NCBI GenBank assembly: GCA_903824785.1
Contig: CAIJYD010000091.1
Coordinates: 1 to 64,000 of the forward strand
Reading direction: 5' to 3'
From: an uncultured Bacteroidota bacterium
GTDB lineage: Bacteria > Bacteroidota > Bacteroidia > Bacteroidales > VadinHA17
DNA: 64,000 bases
Shown: positions 1-9,504 of the stretch, piece after piece
Layout of the letters: each line of letters starts with the position of its first letter
Numbering within the stretch: position 1 is the first letter of the stretch
Made by a program: the position numbers and the translations under genes
Notes under the pieces: model-generated
Databases searched by the model: none
Seen by the model: the letters and a program-made list of their open reading frames with translations, nothing else
What the model was told of the DNA's origin: nothing

Positions 1-327
1 CCTTCCTTTATTCAATGCAGCTAACAACAAACAACAAGAATCTTTTTATCTTTATCGAGTGATATATTATTTAACTGAAATGGTGGTATATAATTGAATT
101 GAAATTTACATCCCAGAGAATAATCCCGATAACTACAATTAAAAGAGGCAATTTTAAGCCTCATCTGCTTTAAAAATAACATGCTCTCGTCTGAAATAAT
201 TTCTACGAGATTGAAAAACGAATAATAAACTGTATGAAAAAAGGCGTAAAAATGCTCCTGAATGGGTGGTTTTAGTAAAACTGAATATCCTGCAAAGAAA
301 AATTAAAAGAAATAAATATAAATATTT
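1..327. other. AT-rich non-coding stretch at left edge
   Basis: No open reading frame of convincing length or composition is visible on either strand. The DNA is AT-rich with short A and T runs and no TAnnTTTG-type promoter that I can place. It ends at the parS-like palindrome beside mnmG. It may hold the upstream region of a gene lying to the left of the window. Confidence 0.5.
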
Positions 328-355
328 TAAAAATGTTCCACGTGGAACATTTTTA
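328..355. promoter_or_regulatory. parS: parS-like ParB-binding palindrome, possibly also the mnmG terminator
   Basis: Positions 334-349 read TGTTCCACGTGGAACA, a perfect 16-bp palindrome. The symmetry continues outward through A/T pairs to 28 bp (328-355) and takes in the mnmG stop codon. The core agrees with the parS sites bound by chromosomal ParB, including the Pseudomonas form with GTTCCACGTGGAAC. In the mnmG direction it is also a stem followed by a T run, so it could terminate transcription. Binding by ParB is inferred from the match; no parA or parB gene lies in the window. Confidence 0.8.
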
Positions 356-2227
356 TCTTCCTATATACATTAGTAAAATATTAACATCAGAAGGAGAAAC
401 CCCGCTAATCCTTCCTGCTTGTCCGATATTTGCCGGCCTGATCTTATTCAGCTTCTGACGTCCTTCAGTAGAAATAGAGACCAACTCATCATAAAATATA
501 TCGTCCGGGATTTTTAAATTCTCCAATCTCTTTATTTTGTCTGCAACAAGTTTCTCCCTTTGAATATAACCTTCATACTTTATTTTGATTTCTGCAGATT
601 CCGAAATCTCTTTATATCTCGGAGACCTTCCCGAAATTGGCTCCTTGGCTCCTTCCAAAACACTAAGCAATGACGAAAGTTCTATTTGTGGCCTCGACGC
701 AATTGTAATTGCCTTTACCTTTTGAGTGATTCCTGTTGTGCCTGCTTTTTCTAGATATTGATTTATCTCCTCCGGAGTAACACTTCTTTCATTTAAAAAA
801 GAGAGAAGCTCTGAGATTAACATCTCTTTTTCATCAAGTCTGCTAACTCTTTCTTCACTTACCGTTCCAATACCAAACGCCTTTCTTGTCAGCCTTTCAT
901 CAGCATTATCCTGCCTAAGCAATATCCTGTATTCAGCCCGAGAGGTAAACATCCTATACGGTTCATCTACTCCTTTGGTAACAAGGTCATCTATAAGAAC
1001 ACCTATATACGATTCGTCTCTCCCTAAAATAAATGGCTCCTGGTTCCTGCTTTTCATAACTGAATTAATTCCTGCCATCAATCCCTGCGCTGCCGCTTCC
1101 TCATATCCTGTTGTGCCATTAATCTGGCCTGCGAAATAAAGATTACTGACACGTTTAGTTTCCAGTGTATGTTTTAACTGAGTCGGCTGAAAGAAATCGT
1201 ACTCAATTGCATATCCCGGGCGAAAAATCACAACATTCTCGAGCCCTTCAACTTTACGGAGAGCCTTTAGCTGAACCTCCATCGGCAGGCTGCTCGAAAA
1301 ACCGTTTATATAATATTCTACCGTATCTGATCCTTCCGGTTCAATAAACAGCTGATGCGACGTCTTATCCTTAAAAGTTACGATCTTATCTTCCACGCTT
1401 GGACAATAACGTGGTCCCCTCCCCTTTATCCTTCCTGTAAAAAGCGGACTGAATTCAAGTCCTTTTCTTAACTCCTCGTGTACTTCTATATTTGTATGTG
1501 TTACAAAACAACTCTTTTGTTCAATCAAGTCCGGCTCATCATCAAGATAAGAAAATGTTCTACCCTCCTCATCACCCTTTTGTTCAGTCATACGAGAAAA
1601 GTCTATTGACCTTCCATCTATTCTAGCACTCGTTCCGGTTTTCATCCTTTCCACCGTAAACCCAATTTTTTCCAGTTGTTCGCTTAATCCTGTTGATGCT
1701 TCATCACCGGATCTACCCCCTTTAATATTTTGAAACCCGATGTGCATTAATCCATTCAGGAATGTACCATTAGTAAGAATTACCGCTTTTGCTGAAAACT
1801 TTGTACCGAATGAAGTTTCTACACCAATTACTCTATCATCTTCTATTAATAATGAGGTTGCCTGTTCCTGCCAGATACTTAGATTATTTGTCCTTTCCAG
1901 AACTTTTCTCCATTCTGAAGTAAACTTTTGTCTGTCACATTGCGCACGAGGACTCCACATAGCAGGACCTTTTGACCGGTTTAACATCCTGAACTGAATC
2001 ATACTTCTGTCAGTAACCAGTCCGCTCATTCCTCCCAACGAATCAATTTCCCTTACAATCTGACCTTTTGCTATTCCGCCCATTGCAGGATTACATGACA
2101 TCTGGGCAAGTTTGGTCATATCCATCGTAACAAGAAGTGTCCTTGCACCCATTACTGAAGCAATGCGAGCAGCTTCACATCCTGCATGCCCTCCTCCAAC
2201 AACAATAATATCGTATACAAAATCCAT
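353..2227 (-). CDS. mnmG: tRNA uridine-5-carboxymethylaminomethyl(34) synthesis enzyme MnmG
   Basis: FAD-dependent partner of MnmE that modifies U34 of tRNAs reading split codon boxes, in the cytoplasm. The protein is 624 residues, the usual length. The dinucleotide-binding [10 protein letters not shown] lies at residues 11-20. The two family signatures are present as [11 protein letters not shown] in the middle and [17 protein letters not shown] further on. I chose the ATG at 2227, not the one at 2242, because AGGAGGAA sits just upstream at normal spacing and translation would begin one base after the ybeY stop. It is the last gene of a leftward operon with ybeY and ends inside the parS-like palindrome. 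Confidence 0.97.
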   Translation of the reverse strand: MDFVYDIIVVGGGHAGCEAARIASVMGARTLLVTMDMTKLAQMSCNPAMGGIAKGQIVREIDSLGGMSGLVTDRSMIQFRMLNRSKGPAMWSPRAQCDRQKFTSEWRKVLERTNNLSIWQEQATSLLIEDDRVIGVETSFGTKFSAKAVILTNGTFLNGLMHIGFQNIKGGRSGDEASTGLSEQLEKIGFTVERMKTGTSARIDGRSIDFSRMTEQKGDEEGRTFSYLDDEPDLIEQKSCFVTHTNIEVHEELRKGLEFSPLFTGRIKGRGPRYCPSVEDKIVTFKDKTSHQLFIEPEGSDTVEYYINGFSSSLPMEVQLKALRKVEGLENVVIFRPGYAIEYDFFQPTQLKHTLETKRVSNLYFAGQINGTTGYEEAAAQGLMAGINSVMKSRNQEPFILGRDESYIGVLIDDLVTKGVDEPYRMFTSRAEYRILLRQDNADERLTRKAFGIGTVSEERVSRLDEKEMLISELLSFLNERSVTPEEINQYLEKAGTTGITQKVKAITIASRPQIELSSLLSVLEGAKEPISGRSPRYKEISESAEIKIKYEGYIQREKLVADKIKRLENLKIPDDIFYDELVSISTEGRQKLNKIRPANIGQAGRISGVSPSDVNILLMYIGR

Positions 2228-2228
2228 T

Positions 2229-2651
2229 TTATTCCTCCTCAAGCCTCCTCAGCCAGTTATCTTCACTATTTCTCATTACCACTTTTTCCTGTTCTGTTTT
2301 ATCATCCAGACCTATCAAATGTAAAACCCCATGTAATATTACTCGATTTACTTCATTATTTAAACTAACTTCATAGTTGTTCGCGTTTATCCTTACTGTG
2401 TCTATACTGATATATACCTCTCCGTTTATAAGAGTACCATTACTATTATTAAAAGTAATAACATCAGTATAATAATCATGTCCTAAAAAACGGTTATTAA
2501 TTTCTCTTAAAATCGTATCATTTGTTATAATAAAATTAAGGTCACCTGAAATAAGCTGTTCACTTCCGATGACCTCTTTAATTATTCTTACAGTTTTCCT
2601 CCAGCCTTTCAGGCGAAATTCTGTTTCTTCATAAAAAATCCTTATACTCAA
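2229..2651 (-). CDS. ybeY: endoribonuclease YbeY
   Basis: Metal-dependent endoribonuclease used in 16S rRNA 3'-end maturation and ribosome quality control. At 140 residues it has the usual length. The metal site reads [11 protein letters not shown] near residues 106-116, against the common HGxLHLxGYDH, so the third ligand position is Asp where His is usual. I recall similar Asp forms in other Bacteroidetes. The start overlaps the stop of the upstream ATPase gene by four bases (ATGA), which points to translational coupling, and mnmG follows directly. Confidence 0.93.
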   Translation of the reverse strand: MSIRIFYEETEFRLKGWRKTVRIIKEVIGSEQLISGDLNFIITNDTILREINNRFLGHDYYTDVITFNNSNGTLINGEVYISIDTVRINANNYEVSLNNEVNRVILHGVLHLIGLDDKTEQEKVVMRNSEDNWLRRLEEE

Positions 2652-3052
2652 GTTTTGACGTTTTTAAATATCATGGTTACTTCATTACCAATTTTATTAT
2701 ATTTGATCTCATCGGCAAGCTTAGACATAAGAAACACACCTCTCCCATTAACTTCTTCTATATTTTCAGGAAAGGTAGGATCAGGTACATTCTCGGGTTT
2801 AAAGCCGTTTCCTTCATCTGTTACAATAATCTTCAAAGCATTATTCTCAAAAAATACTTCAATAGAAACAGATTTTTCGGGATTTGAATTGTTCCCATGC
2901 AAAATGGCGTTATTTACAGCTTCAAGGGAAGAGACCAGAATTTTCCCATAATTATCTGCTGTTATTCCGATTTCACCGGTAACTTCATCAATTATCTTTT
3001 CTACAATTCTAAGATTTGAAAGTCGTGATTCTATATTTAGCTTCTTATGCAT
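2648..3052 (-). CDS. RsbW-like ATP-binding anti-sigma or regulatory kinase
   Basis: A 134-residue single-domain GHKL/HATPase_c protein. The N box appears as NAILHGN, the G1 box as VTDEGNGF, and the G2-like segment as GRGVFLMSKLADE. Families of this kind (RsbW/SpoIIAB) phosphorylate an anti-sigma-factor antagonist and bind a sigma factor, or act in PP2C partner-switching. No partner anti-anti-sigma gene is adjacent, so the target is unknown. It sits between the EnvC-like gene and ybeY and overlaps ybeY by four bases, so it is probably expressed with the housekeeping operon. Confidence 0.82.
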   Translation of the reverse strand: MHKKLNIESRLSNLRIVEKIIDEVTGEIGITADNYGKILVSSLEAVNNAILHGNNSNPEKSVSIEVFFENNALKIIVTDEGNGFKPENVPDPTFPENIEEVNGRGVFLMSKLADEIKYNKIGNEVTMIFKNVKT

Positions 3053-3106
3053 AATATCCTGAAATCATTTATACTTAAATAATCCCTTTTTGTTACAAAA
3101 TTCCGA

Positions 3107-4291
3107 TTAATTTTTTGTAATCCACAATTCCGGATCCTGATACTTTTGGTTAGTTTCAAAAATCATAAATTTTAAAATAGAATTATCATTGTCTGATGGG
3201 TCTGAATAAACCTCGCCAATAACTTGTTTTGTAAAAACTTTATCCCCCGGTTTAACCCTTACATTTACAATATTGGCATAAACAGATAAATACTTTCCAT
3301 GCCTTACTATAATGGTCATATTTGCTCCGGGTATTGCAAACACCTTAACGACTTCTCCCTGAAATACGGTTCTTGCTGAAATTTTTCCCGAACTTGTAAT
3401 TTCTATCCCAATATTATCTTCTGTGAGATATTTAAGTACAGGATGTTTATGAACACCAAAACGGCTGGTAATAATACCTTTTTCCACAGGCCAAGGTAAC
3501 TTCCCTTTATTCTCAACAAAATTTTCTCCAATTAACCTCTGCTCCGGGGTGTTGTCTGATTTTATGCTCCGTTTCCTCTCCTCCTCGATAATTCTTGCAA
3601 TTTCGTTTTCTATTTTCGCTGCAATTCTTTTCTTCTCTTCTAAATCGGCTTTAAGCTGTTTCTCCTTGTTGGTCAAAGACTTAACCATGCTTTGCTTTTT
3701 TTCCTGTTCCCTTTGAAGTAACTCTTTCTGCTGTTCTTCTCTGGATTTTAAATCAGAAATTTTAAAAAGATCCCCCTGTAATTTGTCCTTAGTTGTTTGT
3801 ATCTGACTTTTCAACTCAAGAATTGTTTCTGCTTCTTTCCTTCTGAATTTCGTAACCTGCTTTAAATATTTAAGCCGTTTATAGCCCTGATTAAAATCTT
3901 TTGCTGACAAAATGTATATAATATCCGGGCTCCCCTTTTTCGCCCTGTAAGAATTAACCACTGCTCTGGAATAGTCTTCCCGCAAATTAATCAGATCCCT
4001 TTCCATCATATTAATTGCAGTAGTATTGAGGTTAATCCGCACAGTTATCAATGAAATTTCCTCTCCCATTCCATTAATAACCATCTCTCTAAGAATAAGT
4101 TTATTCCCAATTATCTTTATGGCATTCATACTCTCATTCTTCTTTATTGTTGTGGATTTCAACAGATTATCCACATAGGCTATCTCACTAAGAGTTTTAC
4201 TCCGCCTTTCCTCAAGCTCCGCTTTGCTTTGCCCGACTGTTCTGTGGCTGAAACCAACTAAAAATAAAACTATGAATAAAAGATATTTCAT
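3107..4291 (-). CDS. EnvC-like murein hydrolase activator (degenerate M23/LytM domain)
   Basis: A secreted protein of 394 residues. A signal peptide occupies about residues 1-20 and a long charged coiled coil about 22-240. A LytM/M23 fold lies at about 265-390. The zinc ligands are missing: the usual HxGxD position reads NIGIE and the usual YxH position reads YANI. As in EnvC and NlpD, it should therefore activate amidases and not cut peptidoglycan itself. It overlaps the DUF4292 gene by four bases. A role in cell separation is inferred from the family. Confidence 0.85.
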   Translation of the reverse strand: MKYLLFIVLFLVGFSHRTVGQSKAELEERRSKTLSEIAYVDNLLKSTTIKKNESMNAIKIIGNKLILREMVINGMGEEISLITVRINLNTTAINMMERDLINLREDYSRAVVNSYRAKKGSPDIIYILSAKDFNQGYKRLKYLKQVTKFRRKEAETILELKSQIQTTKDKLQGDLFKISDLKSREEQQKELLQREQEKKQSMVKSLTNKEKQLKADLEEKKRIAAKIENEIARIIEEERKRSIKSDNTPEQRLIGENFVENKGKLPWPVEKGIITSRFGVHKHPVLKYLTEDNIGIEITSSGKISARTVFQGEVVKVFAIPGANMTIIVRHGKYLSVYANIVNVRVKPGDKVFTKQVIGEVYSDPSDNDNSILKFMIFETNQKYQDPELWITKN

Positions 4292-5049
4292 AATAGTTGA
4301 ACTCTTTTGTAATCACTTCCCGGAATAAGATTTAGAGCTCCTTTCCAAGGAAGTAAAATTTTTTGAATAGAAATATCCAATATTACATTTTTTTCCTGAT
4401 CAGAAATCTCAATTCTCTCCGGAAATAACAAACCTGCTTGTGCTAAAAACTTACTAAAAAAAATCTTTATGTCTTGTCCGGAATATCCTTTTAAAACTGT
4501 AGAAACTTTAACCTTTTTATTTTGAACATCAATTTCATACAAAACCTGCTTACCGTAAACATTTTTTTGCAATTGTGCTCTGCCTTCTTTTATAGTTGAA
4601 TCTTTAATAACTTCGGCTTTTTCATCCAGAAAATCACCTAAAAACAATGGTAACAGATAAATACTAACACCATATTTTCTTTCAAAAGCTCCCGGATAAC
4701 CATAATAATGAACTCTGTTTACTCTGTCATTAATAAGTAAAGTATCCTTCGTAAGCAAAGCACGTACAACTTCAATTCCCGCCCTGGTTTTTAAACTTAC
4801 TAAAAACTTTTCAGGGGCTTCGAATTTAATACTTCCTATAAGCTTTTCTGATTTACCTTCTTCTATAAAACTGAACTCTGCCTTTTCAATGTAAAAACTA
4901 CTATTTGTTAGATTTCTGCTTCTTATGTCCGAAATTAATTCCGATTCTGAAATTTCTGAAGAAACCGTCGCTGTTTTAAAGTCGTTCTTAACAACAGAAC
5001 ATCCGTTTAAAAGAATAAGAAGAAAAAATATGAAATTTATCCTCCGCAA
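4288..5049 (-). CDS. DUF4292 family lipoprotein
   Basis: A 253-residue predicted lipoprotein. The signal peptide runs to the lipobox LLNGC with Cys at about residue 16. The mature part is beta-rich, with SIKFEAPEKFLVSLKTRAGIE and a C-terminal LLPWKG region, resembling DUF4292, a Bacteroidetes family with a LolA/LolB-like fold. The function is not established; lipid or lipoprotein handling at the outer membrane is suggested by the fold only. It overlaps the upstream TPR gene by 13 bases and the downstream EnvC-like gene by four, so the three are one translation-coupled unit. Confidence 0.8.
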   Translation of the reverse strand: MRRINFIFFLLILLNGCSVVKNDFKTATVSSEISESELISDIRSRNLTNSSFYIEKAEFSFIEEGKSEKLIGSIKFEAPEKFLVSLKTRAGIEVVRALLTKDTLLINDRVNRVHYYGYPGAFERKYGVSIYLLPLFLGDFLDEKAEVIKDSTIKEGRAQLQKNVYGKQVLYEIDVQNKKVKVSTVLKGYSGQDIKIFFSKFLAQAGLLFPERIEISDQEKNVILDISIQKILLPWKGALNLIPGSDYKRVQLL

Positions 5050-6764
5050 TTTTCTATTTCTTTTATCAAGTATGCTTTTGAACTATCTAATTCTTTTGCA
5101 ATATTCCAGTTCTTTATTGCTTCCTCACACCGTTTTTGCTCTTTAAGAATAAACCCATAATGCTCATACCACACAGCATCAGGAGTTTCCCCGCTCCCTA
5201 TTATTGATTCCATAACTTTTGCCGCCTCACTAAACTTACCCCTTTTAAAAAGTATCCAGCCGTAAGTATCAAGATACGTCGTATTCCCTTTTTCGTTATC
5301 TATTACTCTCTTTGCCATCTCTTCGGCTTCCTTAAGGTTCATATTCTGTTCAGCCAGATAGTATGCATAGTTATTCAAAATTGTATAGTCCGAATTATCT
5401 GTTTTAATTGCTTCTTCGAATAACTTAAATGCCTTATCATAATCCTTCATCCTGTAATAAATATCTGCACGCATCGTAAGTACCTGCATAATATATTCCT
5501 TATTTTCTCCCGCCAATATCTCTGCTTTCTTCAGCTCTCCAAGTGCAATCTCAAATTGTGAATTTTCCGCGGCACCGTTTGCATAAAGAATTTTCACGAC
5601 AAACGAAGTATTAAAAAGTGATGCACATTCCTCCCCTCTACTTTCAAGCTTCTTATAATCTTTCATTTGCAGATAAATAAAGAGCAATTTCTCCCATGCA
5701 TAGTAATTCTGGGGTGTAACCTTTACTATTTCTTCAAGCCTTTCTGAAGCATCCTGCATTCTATCCTGCTTAATAAATAAATCCGGCATAAGAAGAGGAA
5801 TAACCTTATCATCTTTATAAGTGGCTTCCAGAACCATCAAAGTAACAATAAGTTCATCTCCCCTTTCTTTTACGAATGAAGGAATTTCTAATAACCGAAC
5901 ATAGATGGATATCTTCTCTTCTCGTGTAATACCACTATTAAAATTGATTGTATTCAATAGATTAAATAATTCATCATAACTCTTTTCTGTTATTAGAAAA
6001 TCACAAAGAGATAGCTGGGTTTGAGAATTATCAGGATTTTTCTCCATCAAAGCTTTATAAACCTCAAGTGCCTTATCTTTTTCGCCAAGCGCACTATATA
6101 TTTCAGCCAGCAATCCGCTATAAACGATCTCCTCAGGATTAATAGCAAGCAGCTCCTTTGTTTTACTCAAAGCTTCTGAAAATCGGCCGGCTGTAATAAG
6201 ATTTTTAACCGCCGCAAGCTTAATATTTTCATTTACACTTCCTGCCACATCCAACTCACGAAAAACAGAATTTGCTTTTTCATAACTTTTGTTTTCTGAA
6301 TAAAGATTTCCTAAAGCTAACTTAAGATTCTCCTTCTCAGGATAAGACTTCACAGCATTCTCATAACAAACTATTGCACTATCGATATTTTTCTCCTGGT
6401 AATAAATCCCTGCAAGAATCATCAAATACCAGATGTTCGTACTATCTATCGAATGTGCTTTTAATGCATACGATTTCCCGTTTTTCAAATCCCCGTTTAT
6501 AATAACAATCTGGGCCATCTGATAGTATGAAGCATCACTTTCCGGATTTATTCCAACACATTGCTCAAAATACTTTAATGCATCTCCTCCATTACCCATG
6601 AGTTTCTGCTTAATTGCTTCCACATAAACATAATTAAATGCAGCCGCATCGAAATTTTTCCCGATTTTTGAACTAACAAAAGCCGGGGTCGTTTTTCGAC
6701 TGCATGCACTTATACTTAAAATAGAAATTAAAATGGCTAAGAATAAATACCCTGATGCTTTCAT
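5037..6764 (-). CDS. tetratricopeptide-repeat lipoprotein
   Basis: A 575-residue exported protein made almost wholly of TPR units, for example those containing GDALKYFEQCVGINPES and KDYDKAFKLFEEAIKTDNS. A lipobox-like SISACS follows the hydrophobic N-terminal segment, so it is probably membrane-anchored. The ATG at 6764 is preferred over 6788: it starts just after the dut stop and places the signal peptide at the very N terminus. TPR scaffolds of this type occur in Bacteroidetes envelope operons. The partner is unknown, but the coupling to the DUF4292 and EnvC-like genes suggests an envelope role. Confidence 0.85.
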   Translation of the reverse strand: MKASGYLFLAILISILSISACSRKTTPAFVSSKIGKNFDAAAFNYVYVEAIKQKLMGNGGDALKYFEQCVGINPESDASYYQMAQIVIINGDLKNGKSYALKAHSIDSTNIWYLMILAGIYYQEKNIDSAIVCYENAVKSYPEKENLKLALGNLYSENKSYEKANSVFRELDVAGSVNENIKLAAVKNLITAGRFSEALSKTKELLAINPEEIVYSGLLAEIYSALGEKDKALEVYKALMEKNPDNSQTQLSLCDFLITEKSYDELFNLLNTINFNSGITREEKISIYVRLLEIPSFVKERGDELIVTLMVLEATYKDDKVIPLLMPDLFIKQDRMQDASERLEEIVKVTPQNYYAWEKLLFIYLQMKDYKKLESRGEECASLFNTSFVVKILYANGAAENSQFEIALGELKKAEILAGENKEYIMQVLTMRADIYYRMKDYDKAFKLFEEAIKTDNSDYTILNNYAYYLAEQNMNLKEAEEMAKRVIDNEKGNTTYLDTYGWILFKRGKFSEAAKVMESIIGSGETPDAVWYEHYGFILKEQKRCEEAIKNWNIAKELDSSKAYLIKEIENCGG

Positions 6765-6765
6765 T

Positions 6766-7200
6766 TTATATACTCCCTGTATGTCCAAATCCTCCTAAAC
6801 CTCTCTCAGTATCCGTAAGACTTTCAACGTCAACCCACTCTGCTATATCATGTTTAGCGATAACCATCTGACAAATCCTTTCTCCATCTTTTATAACAAA
6901 CGTTTCTTCTGATAAATTTACAAGGATTATACAAACCTCTCCTCTGTAATCTGCGTCAATAGTACCCGGAGAATTTAAAACAGTAACCCCGCTTTTTATG
7001 GCCAGTCCACTTCTTGGACGAATCTGCGCTTCAAAGCCTACAGGAATCTCAAGATAAAGCCCCGTTTTTACAATGGTTCTTGCCCGAGGTAAAAGTATAA
7101 TATCATCCTCTATATTAGCCCTGATATCCATCCCTGCCGAAGATTTCGTTGAATATGAAGGTAATGGATGTTTCGACCTGTTTACTACTTTTATCTTCAT
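6766..7200 (-). CDS. dut: dUTP diphosphatase
   Basis: Hydrolyses dUTP to dUMP and diphosphate, keeping uracil out of DNA and supplying dTMP synthesis. The 144-residue protein shows all five trimeric dUTPase motifs: [31 protein letters not shown] and the C-terminal [10 protein letters not shown] arm. It is the first gene of the leftward operon. Only one base separates its stop from the TPR gene start. Confidence 0.96.
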   Translation of the reverse strand: MKIKVVNRSKHPLPSYSTKSSAGMDIRANIEDDIILLPRARTIVKTGLYLEIPVGFEAQIRPRSGLAIKSGVTVLNSPGTIDADYRGEVCIILVNLSEETFVIKDGERICQMVIAKHDIAEWVDVESLTDTERGLGGFGHTGSI

Positions 7201-7560
7201 TAATGCTTTATTGAGCCTTTAAAAAATAAACAATCCTTATCTCTGCAAAAACTAAATTCCTGTCAATCAGGATTTATTAGATTATTGTGTTTGTTATAAT
7301 AAAATCTATTACAGAAGCTTAATACAAAAGACAAAACAACAAATACATATTAATGCCTAAAAAATCCAGAATTAAAAATAAATCATAATTAAGTTAAACA
7401 AATAATTTGCAAATATACTTTTATTGAACCAATCAATTAATTCAGGAAGCTGATTAACTTAAAAAAAGTAAATTGAAATGCAATAATATCTTGTATCTTC
7501 CAAAGTTAAATATCTTTGCATTCACATTTGCAGAACGTTATTAACTTAAAATAAGTATTC
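7201..7560. other. divergent intergenic region between dut and the cyclophilin gene
   Basis: About 360 bp of AT-rich DNA between divergently transcribed genes. The right end carries the promoter described at 7491-7518. I find no clear matching promoter for dut, no open reading frame and no strong hairpin. Confidence 0.5.
7491..7518 (+). promoter_or_regulatory. Bacteroidetes-type promoter for the cyclophilin gene
   Basis: The -33 element TTG lies at 7491-7493 and the -7 element TATCTTTG at 7511-7518, 17 bases apart. They match the Bacteroidetes consensus TTG...TAnnTTTG. Transcription would start near 7522, leaving a leader of about 39 bases before the ATG at 7561. Confidence 0.5.
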
Positions 7561-8376
7561 ATGAACAGCAATTTCAAAAAATCAATACTCCTTCCTGCTT
7601 TTTTACTAATGATTTCCTGCTCCTCCCCCGCAGGCAATGATAATACAACTGTCTTAATAAAAACAACCCTCGGTGAAATCAAGATAAAACTATATGACGA
7701 AACGCCTCTTCATCGTGATAACTTCATAAAGCTCATAAATTCTGAAGTTTACGAGGGGATCTCTTTTCACAGAGTAATTAAAGACTTTATGATCCAGGCA
7801 GGGGATCCTGCCACAAAAAAAGCTTCTTCAAAAGCACTTCCTGATTCTCTGAATACCTATACGATTCCTGCAGAATTCCGTAAGCAGTATTTTCATAAAA
7901 GAGGAGCACTGGCCGCAGCCCGTGAAGGTAATAATGTAAATCCTGAAATGAAATCATCAGGAACACAATTTTATATTGTTCAGGGCGTAAAATACTCAGA
8001 CAGTGATTTAAACCTGGCCGAGCAACGCATAAACAGTAATATTAAGCAGGGTCTATTCAATAATCTTATTAAGGCAACTTCCGACAGTGTAAAACTATCA
8101 CCAAAGCCCCTTTCTGACTCGGAAATACAAGAAATTGCGTCAATGAAAATGTTCTCATATCTGACTAACAACCCTGATTACAAGATTTCAGAAGAACAGA
8201 GTAATGTCTATAAAACCATCGGAGGTGTTCCACGCCTTGATGGTACCTACACCGTTTTCGGAGAAGTAATTGAAGGTATTGAAATTGTTGATCGTATCGC
8301 TTCAGTAAGTACAGACAGCAATGACAAACCTGTAAATGATATTAAAATCCTCAAAATAAAAATCGTCCGTAACTAA
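7561..8376 (+). CDS. cyclophilin-type peptidyl-prolyl isomerase lipoprotein
   Basis: A 271-residue predicted lipoprotein with lipobox LMISCSS. The cyclophilin fold begins at about residue 30. The active-site segment YEGISFHRVIKDFMIQAGDP and the SSGTQFYIVQG strand are both present. An insertion of about 70 residues, rich in Lys and Ser, separates this strand from the C-terminal YTVFGEVIEGIEIVDRIA segment; I recall similar insertions in other Bacteroidetes members. It should catalyse prolyl isomerisation in exported proteins. pheS follows 26 bases later. Confidence 0.9.
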   Translation: MNSNFKKSILLPAFLLMISCSSPAGNDNTTVLIKTTLGEIKIKLYDETPLHRDNFIKLINSEVYEGISFHRVIKDFMIQAGDPATKKASSKALPDSLNTYTIPAEFRKQYFHKRGALAAAREGNNVNPEMKSSGTQFYIVQGVKYSDSDLNLAEQRINSNIKQGLFNNLIKATSDSVKLSPKPLSDSEIQEIASMKMFSYLTNNPDYKISEEQSNVYKTIGGVPRLDGTYTVFGEVIEGIEIVDRIASVSTDSNDKPVNDIKILKIKIVRN

Positions 8377-8402
8377 AAAAATTGACTTAAAATCTAATTT
8401 TA

Positions 8403-9443
8403 ATGCTTCAAAAAATATCCGACTTAATTAAAGAGGTATCTGCCTATTCAGTAAATAACGGTGAAGACCTTGAATTATTCCGCCTAAAATACTTAAGCAA
8501 AAAAGGAATTATTTCCGACCTTTTCGAAGATTTCAGAAATGTATCCGTTTCTGAAAAAAAGGAGGTTGGACAGAACCTTAACCAGTTAAAACAGAGTGCT
8601 CTTGAAAAGTACAATATCCTAAAATCCGAATTGCTCGATAAAGAAGATATTTCAGATATTCAGGATCTTACCAGACCTTCTGTCTCTTTTGGGTCAGGAT
8701 CGCGGCATCCAATTTCAATAGTCCGTAATGAGATAATAGATATATTTACCCGGATCGGATTTACTGTTTCCGAGGGACCGGAGATAGAAGATGATGACCA
8801 TGTTTTTACAAAATTAAACTTCGCTCCGGAGCATCCGGCCAGAGATATGCAGGATACTTTCTATGTCTCGAGAATCTCTTCTGAAGACTCTTCTCCTGAA
8901 GATATATTGCTTCGCACACACACATCTTCGGTTCAGGTAAGGGTAATGCAAAACCAAAAACCTCCTATAAGAACAATTTCTCCTGGAAGGGTATTTCGCA
9001 ATGAAGCAATTTCTGCCAGGGCCCACTGCATATTTCATCAGGTTGAAGGGTTATATATTGATGAAAATGTCTCATTTGCTGATCTTAAACAGACACTTCT
9101 TTTTTTCGCAAGAGAGATGTTCGGAAAAGAGACTGAAATAAGGCTAAGACCCTCTTACTTTCCTTTTACAGAACCCTCAGCTGAAGTGGATGTAAGCTGC
9201 AAAATATGCAACGGGAAGGGTTGCAACGTCTGTAAACATACCGGGTGGCTTGAGATCCTTGGCTGTGGAATGGTTCATCCCAATGTTCTTGATTCATGCA
9301 ATATAGACAGTAATAAATATACCGGGTTTGCCTTCGGTATGGGTATTGAGAGGTTAACAATGCTAAAATATCAGGTAAACGATTTGAGACTATATTTTGA
9401 AAACGACATTCGTTTTCTGGATCAGTTTAAAACAGCATTTTAA
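8403..9443 (+). CDS. pheS: phenylalanine--tRNA ligase alpha subunit
   Basis: Catalytic subunit of the alpha2-beta2 enzyme that charges tRNA-Phe. The 346-residue protein has the N-terminal coiled coil (1-90) followed by the class II core. Motif 2 lies around FRNEAISARAHCIFHQVEGL and motif 3 is GFAFGMGIERLTMLKY. A four-cysteine cluster (CKICNGKGCNVC) occurs before motif 3. pheT is not adjacent, which is common in Bacteroidetes. Confidence 0.97.
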   Translation: MLQKISDLIKEVSAYSVNNGEDLELFRLKYLSKKGIISDLFEDFRNVSVSEKKEVGQNLNQLKQSALEKYNILKSELLDKEDISDIQDLTRPSVSFGSGSRHPISIVRNEIIDIFTRIGFTVSEGPEIEDDDHVFTKLNFAPEHPARDMQDTFYVSRISSEDSSPEDILLRTHTSSVQVRVMQNQKPPIRTISPGRVFRNEAISARAHCIFHQVEGLYIDENVSFADLKQTLLFFAREMFGKETEIRLRPSYFPFTEPSAEVDVSCKICNGKGCNVCKHTGWLEILGCGMVHPNVLDSCNIDSNKYTGFAFGMGIERLTMLKYQVNDLRLYFENDIRFLDQFKTAF

Positions 9444-9504
9444 CCAATTTGAACAAAATAAATAAGGCTTTTGTTAATCTTTAGAATAATAATCATAAAA
9501 GAAA

